This document shows positions 1 to 11,285 of a stretch of 64,000 nt of DNA, in pieces. A model generated the notes under the pieces. It was not told where the DNA came from, did no database searches, and worked only from the letters and a program-made list of their open reading frames with translations. The number at the start of each line of letters is the position of its first letter. Positions within the stretch are counted from its first letter, which is position 1. Source of the stretch: Shewanella decolorationis S12 (GTDB taxonomy: Bacteria; Pseudomonadota; Gammaproteobacteria; Enterobacterales; Shewanellaceae); NCBI RefSeq assembly GCF_000485795.1, contig NZ_AXZL01000063.1, positions 1 through 64,000 on the forward strand. The letters are read 5' to 3'. The position numbers and the translations under genes were made by a program.

Positions 1-32
1 CCCCATGTGAGAGTAGGTCATCGCCAAGCGCC
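1..32 (+). rRNA. rrf: 5S ribosomal RNA, 3' end only
   Basis: The first bases match the conserved 3' third of gammaproteobacterial 5S rRNA: CCCCATGTGAGAGTAGG followed by a closing CGCCAAGC arm, which would pair with the 5' end of the molecule lying outside the window. The exact 3' end is uncertain by a few bases. A strong terminator follows directly, so this is the end of an rRNA operon. Confidence 0.85.
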
Positions 33-45
33 TAATTAAACAATG

Positions 46-76
46 AAGCCAGCTGAATAAGCTGGCTTTTTTGCTT
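46..76 (+). terminator. rRNA operon terminator
   Basis: AAGCCAGCT, a short loop and AGCTGGCTT are followed by a run of T. It lies just past the 5S rRNA end on the same strand. Confidence 0.85.
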
Positions 77-192
77 TTGGCGTTTGCCATTTCAACGTTC
101 TATTCCTTCCTTTTATTCGCCTCTGCGAAGACTATGTTCAACTATATTTATTAACTGTGCATCGATTTGATCCAGCAAGTGCTTTGTTCGGA

Positions 193-223
193 CCAATAAA
201 AAGGCAGCGTATCGCTGCCCTTT
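193..223 (-). terminator. hemB terminator
   Basis: A perfect GGCAGCG-TAT-CGCTGCC stem is followed, on the minus strand, by TTTTTATT. It lies 28 bases past the hemB stop codon and probably ends the whole leftward block. Confidence 0.8.
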
Positions 224-250
224 ATACTTAGAATTGGTTTCTAAGCCCGA

Positions 251-1270
<1,020 letters not shown>

Positions 1271-3148
1271 CTAAGTAGGTTCTGTTTGTGCTGGCGCATA
1301 CAATTTGACTTGATTGCGTCCGCTATTTTTTGCCTGATAGAGCGCCTTGTCGGCTTGCTCTAATAATTCGGTACTGTGTTGGTCGTTACTGATCACGTCG
1401 GCACTGACACCGATACTCACGGTCAAGGGAATGGGCTTTCCTTCCCATTCTAGGCCGATGCTAGTCACTGCATCTCTTATGCTTTCAGCGACTTGAATGG
1501 CGCCGTCCGCAGTCGTATTGGGGAGAATAATAGCAAATTCTTCACCACCAAAACGTGATACTAGATCGGTTGGTCGTTTTAAATGTTGCTGCAAGGTTGT
1601 CGCTATCACTTTTAAGGCCTGATCCCCAGCTAGGTGGCCGAATTGATCGTTAATCGATTTAAAGCGGTCGATATCAAGCATCAGTAAGGCGATGGGGGTC
1701 TCTTGGCGACGGCTGATTCTACTTTCGGCTAGCAGTCGTTTATCGAAGGCGCTGCGGTTTTTCACTCCGGTTAAGCTATCGATAGTGCTCTGTTCGGTAA
1801 GTTTTTGGTTAACTTCATGCAATTCGCGCAGGGTGATCTCAAGTTCTAATGTGCGCTCCTGCACCATCTGTTCGAGTCTTTCATTGGTTTCCGCTTCCAC
1901 TTTTAAGGCTTCCTCACGGGCACTACGGATCTTTTGCGCTTGCTTGAGGGCCTCTTGTTGAATGCGGAGCTTAGATTTACGCTCATCGTTATAGCGGATG
2001 GCGAGTACCAGCGACATAAAGATGATTTCGAAGGTGAGCCCAAGCATCACCGGCGTTTGCGGCTTGATATTGAACTCGATAACACTCAAATAGAGGAGGC
2101 TGCTGATGCAGGCGCCGGTAAGCATACTCACCCAGCCTATGGTATAGAGCTTTGCCAGCTTTTGACCGTTAAACGCTTGGACAACCGCAAGTACCATCAA
2201 AATAATACTGAGTATCGCTACAGAAATAATCTCGATATAAAGTGCTGTACCATAGCGGATAAAAGGCACGAATAAGCCGACCAAAAGTATGTAAACAGCA
2301 CTATAACGACATATCAATAACATACGACGGTTATAGTATTTCAGTTGCAGGATTTTCTCGGTGAACATTAAGGCAAAGGCCATCACCAGAGGTAACAGCA
2401 CGGGAACCATCAGTTGCTGTAATGCAGGCCAATTTGGCCAGAGAAAACGGAATGCATAGCCATTGATCGTGGCCACTAATAGCGTCATGCACAGGACATA
2501 ACCTGAGTAATAGCTATAGCTGAATGAACCTGAGGCCAAGGCGATAAATAGACTGAAAATCCCTATCGCGGCGAGCACGCCGAGCTGAAAGCCATGTTCA
2601 ACGGCAGTCGATTCGGCAATTTGAGCTAAATCATTAGCGGACCATAGATTGAGGGGGATGGCGGCATTACCTTCAGTCTCTATATGCAGATAAAAGGTAT
2701 GCTGCTCATTGGCATTTATTTTAAAAGGGTATAGAAAAATATTACTCAGTAGTGGACGTTGCTTGTACGGGAACGTATCTCCCATAAATGTGGTGTTATT
2801 GAGTTGATTATCCACAACATGATAAAGAGTGATTTTATCGAGCAAGGGATTATCGAGGGCGAGAATGCGCGCAAGACTCTCATCTCTACTCGTCAGATTT
2901 ACGCGAAGCCAAAAATCATGTTGGCTAAGGCGTTGAATATCACCACTGGTAAACTTGTGCCATTGAGTCTTGGGTATGGCTTGAATATCGTCTAGCTGAC
3001 TATTGGGATTGGAGTGCGTCACCATCAACCACGGGGTTAGGTTAAGTGGTGTAGGCGTGTGCTCATCAATGCTCATCGTATTGGCAAAGCTGCCAAATGA
3101 TATGAGCATTCCGAGTAACAATACCAATAAACTGACGAGCTTAGCCAT
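1271..3148 (-). CDS. Membrane diguanylate cyclase with 7TMR-DISM sensor region
   Basis: Predicted to make cyclic di-GMP from GTP in response to an extracytoplasmic signal. Order of parts: signal peptide (about 1-22), a periplasmic beta-rich domain of the 7TMR-DISMED2 type (about 30-170), seven hydrophobic segments (about 185-385), a coiled coil rich in Glu, Gln and Arg (about 390-455), and a C-terminal GGDEF domain (about 460-620). The active-site loop reads GGEEF, and the MLDIDRFKSIND metal/GTP motif is intact, so the cyclase should be active. The start ATG overlaps the end of tatD by 8 bases, indicating translational coupling. The ligand cannot be read from the sequence. Confidence 0.92.
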   Translation of the reverse strand: MAKLVSLLVLLLGMLISFGSFANTMSIDEHTPTPLNLTPWLMVTHSNPNSQLDDIQAIPKTQWHKFTSGDIQRLSQHDFWLRVNLTSRDESLARILALDNPLLDKITLYHVVDNQLNNTTFMGDTFPYKQRPLLSNIFLYPFKINANEQHTFYLHIETEGNAAIPLNLWSANDLAQIAESTAVEHGFQLGVLAAIGIFSLFIALASGSFSYSYYSGYVLCMTLLVATINGYAFRFLWPNWPALQQLMVPVLLPLVMAFALMFTEKILQLKYYNRRMLLICRYSAVYILLVGLFVPFIRYGTALYIEIISVAILSIILMVLAVVQAFNGQKLAKLYTIGWVSMLTGACISSLLYLSVIEFNIKPQTPVMLGLTFEIIFMSLVLAIRYNDERKSKLRIQQEALKQAQKIRSAREEALKVEAETNERLEQMVQERTLELEITLRELHEVNQKLTEQSTIDSLTGVKNRSAFDKRLLAESRISRRQETPIALLMLDIDRFKSINDQFGHLAGDQALKVIATTLQQHLKRPTDLVSRFGGEEFAIILPNTTADGAIQVAESIRDAVTSIGLEWEGKPIPLTVSIGVSADVISNDQHSTELLEQADKALYQAKNSGRNQVKLYAPAQTEPT

Positions 3149-3944
3149 TCGCTTGACTCAAATTAAAAAAGGCTAGGCTATTTTGATAGCACTGTTTGGC
3201 AAATTCAGCCGCATTTTCACCCCGCAAATTAGCAATATATTGCGCAATATAGGGCAAGTACTCGGGTTTATTTTTACTGGACTTAGGTTTGGGCCTCATA
3301 CTGCGTGGCAGCAGGTAAGGGCTGTCCGTCTCAATCAATAAACGCTCTTTGGGAATAAATGGAACGAGCTCGGCAAGTTCCTGGCCGCGTCTTTCATCAC
3401 ATACCCATCCTGTAATGCCTAAATGTAGATCGAGCTCGATATAGGCTTCCATCTGAGCACGTGTGCCAGTAAAGCAGTGCAATAATGCGCCGCTGAGATG
3501 GGGGCGGTATTCTTTAACAATACTCAAAAAATCAACGTGGGCATCTCGCTCATGCATGAGTACCGGTTTTTTGAGTTCAATTGCGAGCTCGAGTTGGTCG
3601 ATAAACGCTTGGCGCTGGGCCGGGCGAGGGGAGAAGTCCCGATTGTAGTCTAGTCCACATTCGCCCACAGCAACCACTTGTGGCGCTTGGCAAAGCTTGG
3701 TTTGTATCTGTTTGGAGTCTGCTTGCCATTCACTAGCATGGTGGGGATGTACGCCTGCGGTGCAATAAAGCTGGTTAGGATACTGTTGGCATAATTGAAT
3801 GGCGGCAGCGCTTTCAGTTAAATCACTGCCAATAACAATTAACGGCGAAACCCCTTGGTCCGCCGCTGCTTGTACGATTTGCGCTATGTCTGGTTCGAGT
3901 GCGCTGCCAAGCAAGTTGACAGCGATATCTATATAAGATGACAT
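3141..3944 (-). CDS. tatD: TatD family metal-dependent DNase
   Basis: A 267-residue TIM-barrel hydrolase of the TatD family, closely resembling the E. coli protein in motif order: an N-terminal DIAVNL in place of the usual HxH, AGVHPHHASEW, VGECGLDYNR, LLHCFTGT, GITGWVCDERRG and LIETDSPYLLP. Known members are cytoplasmic 3'-5' exonucleases linked to repair; they are not needed for Tat export despite the name. It lies downstream of tatABC as in E. coli, but with a small secreted-protein gene in between. Its start overlaps the stop of that gene in a TAATG arrangement. Confidence 0.93.
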   Translation of the reverse strand: MSSYIDIAVNLLGSALEPDIAQIVQAAADQGVSPLIVIGSDLTESAAAIQLCQQYPNQLYCTAGVHPHHASEWQADSKQIQTKLCQAPQVVAVGECGLDYNRDFSPRPAQRQAFIDQLELAIELKKPVLMHERDAHVDFLSIVKEYRPHLSGALLHCFTGTRAQMEAYIELDLHLGITGWVCDERRGQELAELVPFIPKERLLIETDSPYLLPRSMRPKPKSSKNKPEYLPYIAQYIANLRGENAAEFAKQCYQNSLAFFNLSQANG

Positions 3945-4474
3945 TATTTTAGGCGCTTTACCCTCACCTTAGCATTACGACTTTCAGTGCCCATTAAGAA
4001 AGAGCCAAGCGCGGCTTTTTCGATAAATACCTTTTCACCGACTTTTAAGTTGAATTTACGACCTTCGGTTTGTTTCCAAACTTGGCCATTGGTAAAGGTA
4101 ATCTTTAACGCGCCGTAGGCATCTTCTGCTATTGACTCCACATTGAGATAAATTTTGTCGGTTGTATTCTCTTGGACGCGTTTAACTTCCATACCGAAGT
4201 TATCTTCGACATTGGTCGCGGCAGTTGCAACAGGAGCTGCCGTCGCCACAGCTGCAGGGGGCGCTGCGGGTGTGACAATGGGGGCAACAGCTATCGGTGC
4301 CGTGTTGTTATTGGTCACTGTGGTGGCTTGAATGCTCGCTGCGAGGTTGTCATAACAAACCAAGCGCTCGAGCTTGTCCGTTATCCCTGCACATTGAGTT
4401 AATTGCTGCTCAATCGCGGCATTAGCCTGTGCAGATACTAGCAGCACTGCACCAGTCAGTAGAGTAAAACGCAT
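3944..4474 (-). CDS. Small secreted protein of unknown function between tatC and tatD
   Basis: A 176-residue protein with a Sec-type signal peptide (about 1-19, ending ANA). A short motif with two cysteines, CAGITDKLERLVCYDNLA (about 28-45), resembles the N-terminus of VasI-type secreted proteins. A low-complexity Ala/Pro/Val/Thr linker follows (about 55-90), then a C-terminal beta-rich domain (about 95-176) with GQVWKQTEGRKFNLKVGEKVFIEKA, probably an SH3/OB-like barrel. No enzyme motif is visible. It sits inside the tat block in the same direction, so it is co-expressed with the translocon, but its signal lacks twin arginine. The function is unknown. Confidence 0.8.
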   Translation of the reverse strand: MRFTLLTGAVLLVSAQANAAIEQQLTQCAGITDKLERLVCYDNLAASIQATTVTNNNTAPIAVAPIVTPAAPPAAVATAAPVATAATNVEDNFGMEVKRVQENTTDKIYLNVESIAEDAYGALKITFTNGQVWKQTEGRKFNLKVGEKVFIEKAALGSFLMGTESRNAKVRVKRLK

Positions 4475-4498
4475 CCCAGTTTCCTTATTATTATTTTC

Positions 4499-4525
4499 CT
4501 CTAATGCCGATTAAGGCATTAGTCG
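4499..4525. other. Stem-loop at the tatC stop codon
   Basis: TAATGCC and GGCATTA arms form a hairpin spanning the tatC stop, just ahead of the ribosome binding site of the next gene. There is no T-run, so this is probably an intercistronic hairpin, not a terminator. Confidence 0.45.
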
Positions 4526-5268
4526 TTCGTTGATTCTTCTTCGTCGGACTCGTCATCAGGTTTACTGTAAAAACGAGCCGCAAATAATCCGCCTTCGAAC
4601 AATAACAGCATTGGTACGGCAAGCATAGTCTGGGAGATAACATCCGGTGGTGTTAACAGCATACCGACCACGAATGCGCCGACAATAATATAAGGGCGTT
4701 TTTGCTTAAGATCTTCTGGAGTAGTTACGCCCGCCCAGCACAGCAGGACAACGGCAATAGGGATCTCAAAGGATAAGCCGAATGCAAAAAATAATTTCAG
4801 TACAAAATCAAGGTAACTGCTGATATCGGTTGCTACCTGCACGCCCTCGGGAGCTGTGTTGGCAAAGAAGCCAAACACCACTGGGAATACAATGTAATAC
4901 GCAAAGGCAATCCCTAAATAAAACAATACAGTGCTGCTAAAAAGCAGCGGCATAACTAAGCGTTTTTCATGCTTATACAAACCAGGTGCAACAAAAGACC
5001 AAATTTGATAGAGCACATAGGGAACTGCCACAAAAAATGACAGGACTAACGTCAGTTTGAAAGGGGCGAAGAAAGGCGCGGCGACATCGGTCGCAATCAT
5101 GCTGCCACCTAAGGGCAAAGACTGCATTAAAGGGATTGCCATGTAGTGGTAAATATCATTTGCCCAATACACGCTACAAATGAACACAATTAACACACTG
5201 GCAATGGATTTAAGCAGCTTGGACCTGAGTTCAAGCAAATGGCTGATAAGTGGCTGCTGTTGCGACAT
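4519..5268 (-). CDS. tatC: Sec-independent (Tat) protein translocase subunit TatC
   Basis: The polytopic receptor subunit of the twin-arginine translocon, which binds RR signal peptides of folded proteins. The 249 residues carry six hydrophobic segments. The conserved family features are present: the N-terminal [13 protein letters not shown], the FxxP-type segment in the first periplasmic loop, and [16 protein letters not shown] with its key acidic residue. The tail is acidic (DDESDEEES). It follows tatB by 3 bases. A Tat substrate is encoded at 45522 in this window. Confidence 0.97.
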   Translation of the reverse strand: MSQQQPLISHLLELRSKLLKSIASVLIVFICSVYWANDIYHYMAIPLMQSLPLGGSMIATDVAAPFFAPFKLTLVLSFFVAVPYVLYQIWSFVAPGLYKHEKRLVMPLLFSSTVLFYLGIAFAYYIVFPVVFGFFANTAPEGVQVATDISSYLDFVLKLFFAFGLSFEIPIAVVLLCWAGVTTPEDLKQKRPYIIVGAFVVGMLLTPPDVISQTMLAVPMLLLFEGGLFAARFYSKPDDESDEEESTND

Positions 5269-5271
5269 GAA

Positions 5272-5715
5272 TTATCCGTTAGCTTTCGGGTTGGAACGGG
5301 TATCCTCGCCCTGATGAGATTCGCTAGTAGGGGCGGAGGAAGCCGTAGGACTTGCCTCTGTAGAAACAGTTTGGCTCGCAGGATTGAGTATCTGGTTGTC
5401 CTGTGTGGGAATATCTTGCACTTGGTAAGGACGATTCACAGACTGCGCAGCTTGCTTCAACTGCTCGATCGACTCTTGCAGTTCGGGTGAGAGGTTCGAT
5501 AGACCTTTACTCTCTGCTTTTTTGAGGTCGGCGTGCAACTGCTCGATCTTTAGCTCTTGCTCAAGTTCTTCTTTGACTGAGTTGGCCATGCGCTTCATCG
5601 CGCGGATCCAACTGGTTACTGAACGTACTGCAACCGGTAGACGTTCGGGGCCAAGTACCACAAGCCCCAAAACACCGATCAGCAGCAGCTCCATAAAGCC
5701 GATACCGTCAAACAT
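5272..5715 (-). CDS. tatB: Tat translocase subunit TatB
   Basis: A 147-residue single-span protein: [30 protein letters not shown] is the N-terminal membrane helix with the conserved GPERLP hinge. An amphipathic helix (about 25-60) and a Ser/Thr/Pro-rich tail follow. The Glu near residue 8 and the GPERLP hinge separate it from TatA. Together with TatC it forms the substrate-binding complex. It lies between tatA and tatC with gaps of 6 and 3 bases. Confidence 0.96.
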   Translation of the reverse strand: MFDGIGFMELLLIGVLGLVVLGPERLPVAVRSVTSWIRAMKRMANSVKEELEQELKIEQLHADLKKAESKGLSNLSPELQESIEQLKQAAQSVNRPYQVQDIPTQDNQILNPASQTVSTEASPTASSAPTSESHQGEDTRSNPKANG

Positions 5716-5721
5716 AAAGAG

Positions 5722-5970
5722 TTACGCCTGTTCTTTGTTAGACTCAGGTTTCTTTTCAGTCGCCTGTTGAGTTGGTTGCGCATTTTGCACTGATTTTGCT
5801 GCTTCAGCATCTTCTAACGCTTTTTTATCTTCGTCTGAAGACATAGCGTTTTTAAAGCCCTTAACAGCACCACCTAAATCACCACCCAAAGAGCGTAATT
5901 TCTTAGTTCCAAACAATAAGACAACGATTAACGCGATGATAAGAAGTTGCCAAATACTAATGCCACCCAT
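5722..5970 (-). CDS. tatA: Tat translocase pore subunit TatA
   Basis: An 82-residue protein with the short N-terminal membrane helix [19 protein letters not shown], the FGTKKLR hinge and the amphipathic helix [16 protein letters not shown] typical of TatA/E. The polar tail is rich in Glu, Gln and Lys. It oligomerises to make the export path. First gene of tatABC; 59 bases separate it from ubiB upstream, so it may be read both from the ubi block and from its own promoter. Confidence 0.96.
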   Translation of the reverse strand: MGGISIWQLLIIALIVVLLFGTKKLRSLGGDLGGAVKGFKNAMSSDEDKKALEDAEAAKSVQNAQPTQQATEKKPESNKEQA

Positions 5971-6029
5971 GAAGGTATCCTCTTAATTGAAAACGGTTCT
6001 ATTATGAACCTCTGATTAATTAGTGCTAG

Positions 6030-7679
6030 CTAAAATTTACGATTCTTTGGCCTAGATCGCCATCCGATAATCCACAATACTGCACCTGATATCAGGCACA
6101 AATAAGGACTCAACAGTGTAGCGTCTTGATTGAACAATAACGTGCCGCAGATCAATAAAATTGCAGAAGTGATGAGTAAGTAATTACTCTTATGTGCTTG
6201 CTGCTGATATTTCAGATACTTATCTAGCATTTGTTGCTGAGAACTCAGCAATTTCCTGCCTAATTTAAGGTTGTCGTAGATTAGCTCAGGGAATTCTGGA
6301 AGCTTATCAGACCAATATGGCAGTTTTGTGGATACCTTTTTAAACATGGCTTTAGGACCCACTTGCTCGGCCATCCATTGCTCTAAAAAGGGTTTCGCCG
6401 TTTGCCAGAGATCCAGTTGCGGGTAAAGCTGACGTCCTAAGCCTTCGATATAGAGCAATGTCTTCTCGAGCAGCACGAGCTGAGGCTGCACAACGATATC
6501 GAAATGGCGTGCGGTGCGGAACAGTTCTAATAACACATGGCCGAAGGAGATTTCATCCAAGGGCTTGTTAAACATGGGTTCGCAAACGACCTTGATGGCT
6601 TGTTCAAAAGCTTGTAGATCGGTTTTTTCCGATACCCAACCCGACTCGATATACAGCTGCGCGATACGGTGGTAATCACGGTTGAAAAACGCGAGGAAGT
6701 TTTCCGCTAAATAGCGCTTATCGACTTCGCTGAGTGTGCCCATAATGCCGCAATCTAGGCCGATATAATAAGGATTCTCAGGATGGTCGCGGGAGATAAA
6801 AATATTCCCTGGATGCATATCGGCATGGAAAAAGTTATCGCGGAACACTTGGGTGAAAAACAGCTCTACGCCACGCTCGGCCAAGAGTTTAAAGTTAGTT
6901 CCCTGTGCCTTCAGCGCAGCGATATCCGAAACCGGAATACCGTAAATGCGCTCCATCACCATTAAACGTGGATAGCAAAACTCTTCGTAAACATACGGAA
7001 TATAGAGCGCGTCTGAGTCGAGGAAGTTATTGCGCAGCTTAATGGCATTGAGGGCCTCAAGCTTAAGATTGAGCTCACCTAAAATTGTCACGCGGTAATC
7101 TTCAATCACCTCTGATGGGCGCAGACGATTCCCTTCACCGAGGAGATAATCGATGACCTTAGCCGTTTGCGACATCAACAATAGATCGGCTTGAATTTTA
7201 GCTTCCACATTCGGGCGCAGCACTTTTAAGACCACGGCCTTACCGTTGGATTTGAGCGTGGCGGTATGCACTTGTGAAATCGAGGCTGAGGCTAAAGGTG
7301 TTTCGTCAAAGTCGTCGAAGTAGCTCTCGATGGGGGCTTTAAGTTCGGCTTCAATCGCTTGACGCGCCAAGGCACTATCGAAGGGCGGAACTTTATCCTG
7401 CAACATGGCCAGCTCAGTCGCCCATTCATCGCTGAGTAAGTCACGGCGGGTTGATAGCATTTGCCCGAGCTTAATATAAACGGGGCCAAGCTCTTGCATC
7501 GCTAGCTTTAAACGCTCACCGCCAGATTTACCTTTGTGCTTGTTGCGGATCCAAAACAGGCTATTGCGGGCGAGTTTAAAGTACCAAGGGGTCATCTTTG
7601 GCGGTAATACCTCATCTAACCCATATTGCAGTAGGGTTTTAATGACATGATAACCGCGGCGGATACTGGCAAGGGTCAT
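6030..7679 (-). CDS. ubiB: Ubiquinone biosynthesis ATPase-like kinase UbiB
   Basis: A 549-residue member of the ABC1/ADCK/UbiB atypical kinase family, needed for ubiquinone synthesis. Visible motifs are the KxGQ signature [15 protein letters not shown], the Ala-rich nucleotide loop ([11 protein letters not shown]), the VLKVLRP lysine, and the catalytic/metal region [12 protein letters not shown] and LDCGIMG. Two C-terminal hydrophobic segments (about 497-540) anchor it in the inner membrane. Its start overlaps the ubiJ end by 4 bases. Confidence 0.97.
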   Translation of the reverse strand: MTLASIRRGYHVIKTLLQYGLDEVLPPKMTPWYFKLARNSLFWIRNKHKGKSGGERLKLAMQELGPVYIKLGQMLSTRRDLLSDEWATELAMLQDKVPPFDSALARQAIEAELKAPIESYFDDFDETPLASASISQVHTATLKSNGKAVVLKVLRPNVEAKIQADLLLMSQTAKVIDYLLGEGNRLRPSEVIEDYRVTILGELNLKLEALNAIKLRNNFLDSDALYIPYVYEEFCYPRLMVMERIYGIPVSDIAALKAQGTNFKLLAERGVELFFTQVFRDNFFHADMHPGNIFISRDHPENPYYIGLDCGIMGTLSEVDKRYLAENFLAFFNRDYHRIAQLYIESGWVSEKTDLQAFEQAIKVVCEPMFNKPLDEISFGHVLLELFRTARHFDIVVQPQLVLLEKTLLYIEGLGRQLYPQLDLWQTAKPFLEQWMAEQVGPKAMFKKVSTKLPYWSDKLPEFPELIYDNLKLGRKLLSSQQQMLDKYLKYQQQAHKSNYLLITSAILLICGTLLFNQDATLLSPYLCLISGAVLWIIGWRSRPKNRKF

Positions 7680-8296
7680 GGCTTAATTTGATCTCTTAAT
7701 TTGGCAATCCGTTGTTCGAGCGCACGAGTGTCGTCAACTAAGTCATCCATTTGATCGCGAAAATGAATGAGTTCAATCCGGTGTGGCGCAAGGCGATATT
7801 CTTCGATAGCGAGTTGCCCCAAATGCGAGCGGGTCTTACGCATCACTTCAAGTGCTAAGGTTTTGGCCTGCAGTCCGGTGCTCAGCAGCTTATGGGTTGG
7901 CCCATCACCTAAGTAACGCGACAGTGGCTCGGCAAAATCAAACTCTATGCTACGCAGATAATGGCTGAAGCTTTGTAATAGATTGAGGTCACCTTCGAGG
8001 CTGAGCTTATCCTGTTTGATAAGTTCGGTGAGATTTGCACCTTCAGTTACGCGATAGAGCGTTGTAGCATCGGCGTGTAGACTGACATCCACATCGCCTT
8101 CATAGCGACTCAGCACTTGGATTTCTTTGGCGAAGACCAAGTAAATTGGCCAACTGAGTTGTGATAATTGAATGCGAAAGACTTTGCCATGTAACTGACG
8201 CTGGCGTGCATAGGCGTCGCCAGCTTGGGTCTGAAGTTGCTTCAGACCCGTCTCAATGGCGGCGCAGGCAAGTAACACCACTTCTTGCGGCATCAT
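7676..8296 (-). CDS. ubiJ: Ubiquinone biosynthesis accessory factor UbiJ (SCP2 domain)
   Basis: A 206-residue protein with an N-terminal SCP2 sterol-carrier-like lipid-binding domain (about 15-115, including [29 protein letters not shown]) and a C-terminal coiled coil (about 165-205, [18 protein letters not shown]). It is part of the soluble ubiquinone-synthesis complex with UbiK and binds lipid intermediates. It sits between ubiE and ubiB as in E. coli, overlapping them by 1 and 4 bases. Confidence 0.93.
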   Translation of the reverse strand: MMPQEVVLLACAAIETGLKQLQTQAGDAYARQRQLHGKVFRIQLSQLSWPIYLVFAKEIQVLSRYEGDVDVSLHADATTLYRVTEGANLTELIKQDKLSLEGDLNLLQSFSHYLRSIEFDFAEPLSRYLGDGPTHKLLSTGLQAKTLALEVMRKTRSHLGQLAIEEYRLAPHRIELIHFRDQMDDLVDDTRALEQRIAKLRDQIKP

Positions 8297-9051
8297 TAGA
8301 ATTTATAACCGCGGTGCAGGGCAACAATACCGTCGGTCATGTTGGTGTAATCGACCTGTTCAAAGCCTGCATCGACCATCATTTGCTTGAGGGTCTCTTG
8401 GTCTGGGTGCATGCGAATCGACTCGGCTAGATACTCATAGCTGTCGGCGTCTTTCGTAATGATTTCACCCATTTTCGGCAGCACTTTAAAGCTGTATAAG
8501 TCATAGACTTTGCGCATCAGCTCGTGTTGCGGCTTAGAAAACTCCAACACTAATAACTTACCGCCTGGCTTAAGCACGCGATTCATTGAACGCAGCGCCG
8601 CGTCTTTATCGGTCACGTTACGCAGACCAAAGGCGATAGTGATGATATCGAAGTGGTTATCGGGGAAGGGCAGTGCTTCGGCGTTGGCTTGCACATAGCT
8701 CACATTGCCAACGATGCCGCGGTCACGCAGTTTAGTGCGGCCCACTTTCAGCATAGAATCGTTGATATCCGCTAATACCACTTCGCCTTTATCACCCACC
8801 AGATGGGAGAACTTAGCGGTTAAATCGCCAGTACCACCTGCAAGATCAAGCACTTTCATGCCAGGGCCAGCACCAGAGACTTCAATGGTGTAACGCTTCC
8901 AAAAACGGTGAATACCGAAGGACATAACGTCATTCATGATATCGTATTTAGCGGCAACCGAATGAAACACGCCAGCTACGAGATCGGCCTTTTTATCCGC
9001 CTCTACGGTTTTATAACCAAAGTGGGTACTTTTAGATTCACCCTCAGACAT
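8296..9051 (-). CDS. ubiE: Ubiquinone/menaquinone C-methyltransferase UbiE
   Basis: SAM-dependent C-methylation in both ubiquinone and menaquinone synthesis. Menaquinone matters for Shewanella anaerobic respiration. SAM motifs: [11 protein letters not shown], the family signature [18 protein letters not shown], and [25 protein letters not shown] chose the internal ATG ([13 protein letters not shown]) because it gives 251 residues, the E. coli length, and has AGGAA about 7 bases upstream; the extra 27 residues of the longer frame look non-coding. First gene of the block that runs to hemB. Confidence 0.97.
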   Translation of the reverse strand: MSEGESKSTHFGYKTVEADKKADLVAGVFHSVAAKYDIMNDVMSFGIHRFWKRYTIEVSGAGPGMKVLDLAGGTGDLTAKFSHLVGDKGEVVLADINDSMLKVGRTKLRDRGIVGNVSYVQANAEALPFPDNHFDIITIAFGLRNVTDKDAALRSMNRVLKPGGKLLVLEFSKPQHELMRKVYDLYSFKVLPKMGEIITKDADSYEYLAESIRMHPDQETLKQMMVDAGFEQVDYTNMTDGIVALHRGYKF

Positions 9052-9293
9052 CAATGTATTCCTATTGTTTTGCAAAGTATTAGTGGCGAGTGTAAGCCAT
9101 CGCCTGCATTTGCTGAATCTTTGATCTATCACTCTGTGATCGAGCTAGTAAACTCTCCTTAAGGCGTTAACTTAAAGAGTTTGGCTTTTACCAGTGTTTA
9201 GTGTGTCGACCCGATAAAATGGATTGGCATTAGACCACAATATCAGGATTTGGTGAATAGCTTAGCGCCCACAAAGGGCGCAAGCTTAACAGG

Positions 9294-10346
9294 CTATTGG
9301 GCCAAAAAATGACGCCTTGCCTGTACATAGGCATAGATTAACTCGCTGATACTATGGCCGACATCTCTAAACCCGGCTTCAATACCCGCCTCATGGCAAC
9401 TCGGCGCGGCTTCGGCCAAGTGCAAATAAGCACAGGGACAATGGCTGGCGATGTAACTGATATAGTGTGCGGCATCCAGCAGCGGAATGCCCGCTGCCGT
9501 TGAGGCGCTGCTGGGCATTTTTGCAATAGCATCGACATCGAGCTCTAATCCAACGGGCAGGGCGGTGTGATTGAGTTTGCCGGCAATCTCCTGTAGCGCC
9601 TCAGCGAGGCTCACTTCGCGACGAACCCAAATCTGTTGCAGGCTATGCCAAGTGCCACCAAAGTCAGATAGCTGTTGTAAATTAGCCTCGCTGTTTTTGA
9701 GCTCGTGTAAGCCGAGCACATGGTAATAACCCAGCGCGCCGCGATCGGCGGCATAACTAAAGCCGTTCCCGCTGTGGCGCCCTTCGAGTAGGCGAAAATC
9801 ACTGTGCGGATCTAAATTCACCGCGGCAACTTGGCGTTGATAATGGGCCGAAGTCGCCATTAACAGACCATAGGCATTGTTGTGGCCACCGCCAATCAGT
9901 ATGGGTTCAAGTCCTGCTGCTTGTATGGCGCTAACGATGCTAATGACCCGTTCATCGAGTTGTTCAACCGCTTGGCGAAGATGGGTTAGGCTCGCGCCTT
10001 CGCCGTCCTGCGCCTGTAATTGCAGATCTGCCGTATGAACTTGCCCTAAAATCAGGCATTCGGCGCCCGAAAGAAAACGATTCGACTGTAAATTCAACCA
10101 TTGGCGCATGCTGGTGGTAAAGGCATCGGTGGCACCGCCTCGACCTAGGTTAGCTCGTGGGCCGATATCTTCCCCAACGCCTAGAATGGCAAATTGAGCC
10201 CCGTGGGCTTTGGCGGTGGCAAGTATCGCCTCGAGCGGATGTTCGTGATTGGCCAAATGTACGCATTGACCAATTTTGGTTTCACCCGCTCTCGGGCTCA
10301 CTAGACTGGCCATATCGGCTTGAGTAAATGGAATAAATTCAGACAT
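9294..10346 (-). CDS. Arginase/ureohydrolase family protein, formimidoylglutamase-like
   Basis: A 350-residue binuclear manganese hydrolase of the ureohydrolase superfamily. Metal-ligand motifs are seen: GGGHNNAYG (H155, close to the GGGHE form of formimidoylglutamases), NLDPHSDFR (D179, H181, D183) and LELDVDAIA (about 268-276). The substrate is likely a guanidino or formimino compound, most plausibly N-formimidoyl-glutamate, but no other hut gene is nearby. It stands alone, 162 bases from ubiE upstream coding and with its own upstream region. Other members of the family (agmatinase-like) cannot be excluded. Confidence 0.82.
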   Translation of the reverse strand: MSEFIPFTQADMASLVSPRAGETKIGQCVHLANHEHPLEAILATAKAHGAQFAILGVGEDIGPRANLGRGGATDAFTTSMRQWLNLQSNRFLSGAECLILGQVHTADLQLQAQDGEGASLTHLRQAVEQLDERVISIVSAIQAAGLEPILIGGGHNNAYGLLMATSAHYQRQVAAVNLDPHSDFRLLEGRHSGNGFSYAADRGALGYYHVLGLHELKNSEANLQQLSDFGGTWHSLQQIWVRREVSLAEALQEIAGKLNHTALPVGLELDVDAIAKMPSSASTAAGIPLLDAAHYISYIASHCPCAYLHLAEAAPSCHEAGIEAGFRDVGHSISELIYAYVQARRHFLAQ

Positions 10347-10431
10347 GGATTCGTATTCTTATCGATAGGGACTGGGATATTGTGGCGTACCCAAGGACGA
10401 ATATTCAATGGGACTTAGCGAAAAACAGCCA

Positions 10432-10459
10432 ATAAAAAAGCCAGCTTAGCTGGCTTTCT
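10432..10459 (-). terminator. rraA terminator
   Basis: AAGCCAGC-TTA-GCTGGCTT stem followed on the minus strand by TTTTTTATT, 18 bases past the rraA stop. Confidence 0.85.
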
Positions 10460-10476
10460 TGATAGGTAATTTGTCA

Positions 10477-10962
10477 TTACTCAATGTCGAGTGGTTCTGG
10501 CGACAGGATAATACCGGTGTTATCGGCATAGATATGATCGCCTGGGAGGAAGGTCACGCCGCCAAAGTTGACCGGAATTTCCACTTCGCCCACTGAATTG
10601 CCATCGGCACCCACTGGAATTGAGGCAAGGGCTTGAATGCCGATGTCTAATTCTTCCAGAGCATCCACATCGCGTACTGAACCGTAAACGATAATGCCTT
10701 CCCAGTTGTTGTTGACTGCGATTTCAGCGATAGACGCATCGATCAGGGCGCGGCGTAATGAGCCACCACCGTCAACCAGTAAGACTTTACCTTGGCCATC
10801 TTCTTGTAAGACCTCGGTGATTAGGCCGTTGTCTTCAAAGCACTTAATTGTGCTGATAGAACCGCCAAAAGAGCTACAACCACCGTAGTTACTGAACATG
10901 GGCTCGACTACATCTACGACATCTAAGTACATGTCACATAGTTCTGAGGTGTTGTATTCCAT
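10477..10962 (-). CDS. rraA: Ribonuclease E activity regulator RraA
   Basis: A 161-residue protein matching Rra[15 protein letters not shown] at the N-terminus, [40 protein letters not shown] and [20 protein letters not shown]. RraA binds RNase E and lowers its activity, changing mRNA turnover. Single gene with its own terminator and a divergent gene upstream. Confidence 0.97.
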   Translation of the reverse strand: MEYNTSELCDMYLDVVDVVEPMFSNYGGCSSFGGSISTIKCFEDNGLITEVLQEDGQGKVLLVDGGGSLRRALIDASIAEIAVNNNWEGIIVYGSVRDVDALEELDIGIQALASIPVGADGNSVGEVEIPVNFGGVTFLPGDHIYADNTGIILSPEPLDIE

Positions 10963-11285
10963 ATTTACACTCCTATTGATCCGCGTTGCGTACAGTTTAG
11001 CGAGTTTACGCCAGTATAAAAGGGATTACTGAAAAGAAAAGTGTTATCAATCACGGTATTGTTGCACTTGGAGGTTAACACTTCTGTTGTAAACTTTCGT
11101 CACTTAACAGGTGTTTGTCCTCAAAATTTGATATCGGTCATTAAATAACGGTTTTTTATTACAACTCTGTTGCGTGTTTTGGTATTATATCCCAAGTTTA
11201 AATTAACTTACTTAACTTAATTTGCTTTAGGGGCAAGGACCCCCCGGTACGCTTATGGACGGTAGAGGGCCTTCGAGAGGTGCCT
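10963..11285. other. Divergent intergenic region with GC-rich leader
   Basis: This holds the start regions of rraA (leftward) and of the small membrane protein (rightward). A possible rightward promoter is TTACAA, 18 bases, TATTAT (about 11159-11188). Downstream, 11230-11280 is unusually GC-rich for the region and can fold: GGGG-CAAGGA-CCCC, then an arm over AGGGCC with the ribosome binding site GAGAGG in or near a loop. No known riboswitch was recognised. Confidence 0.35.
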
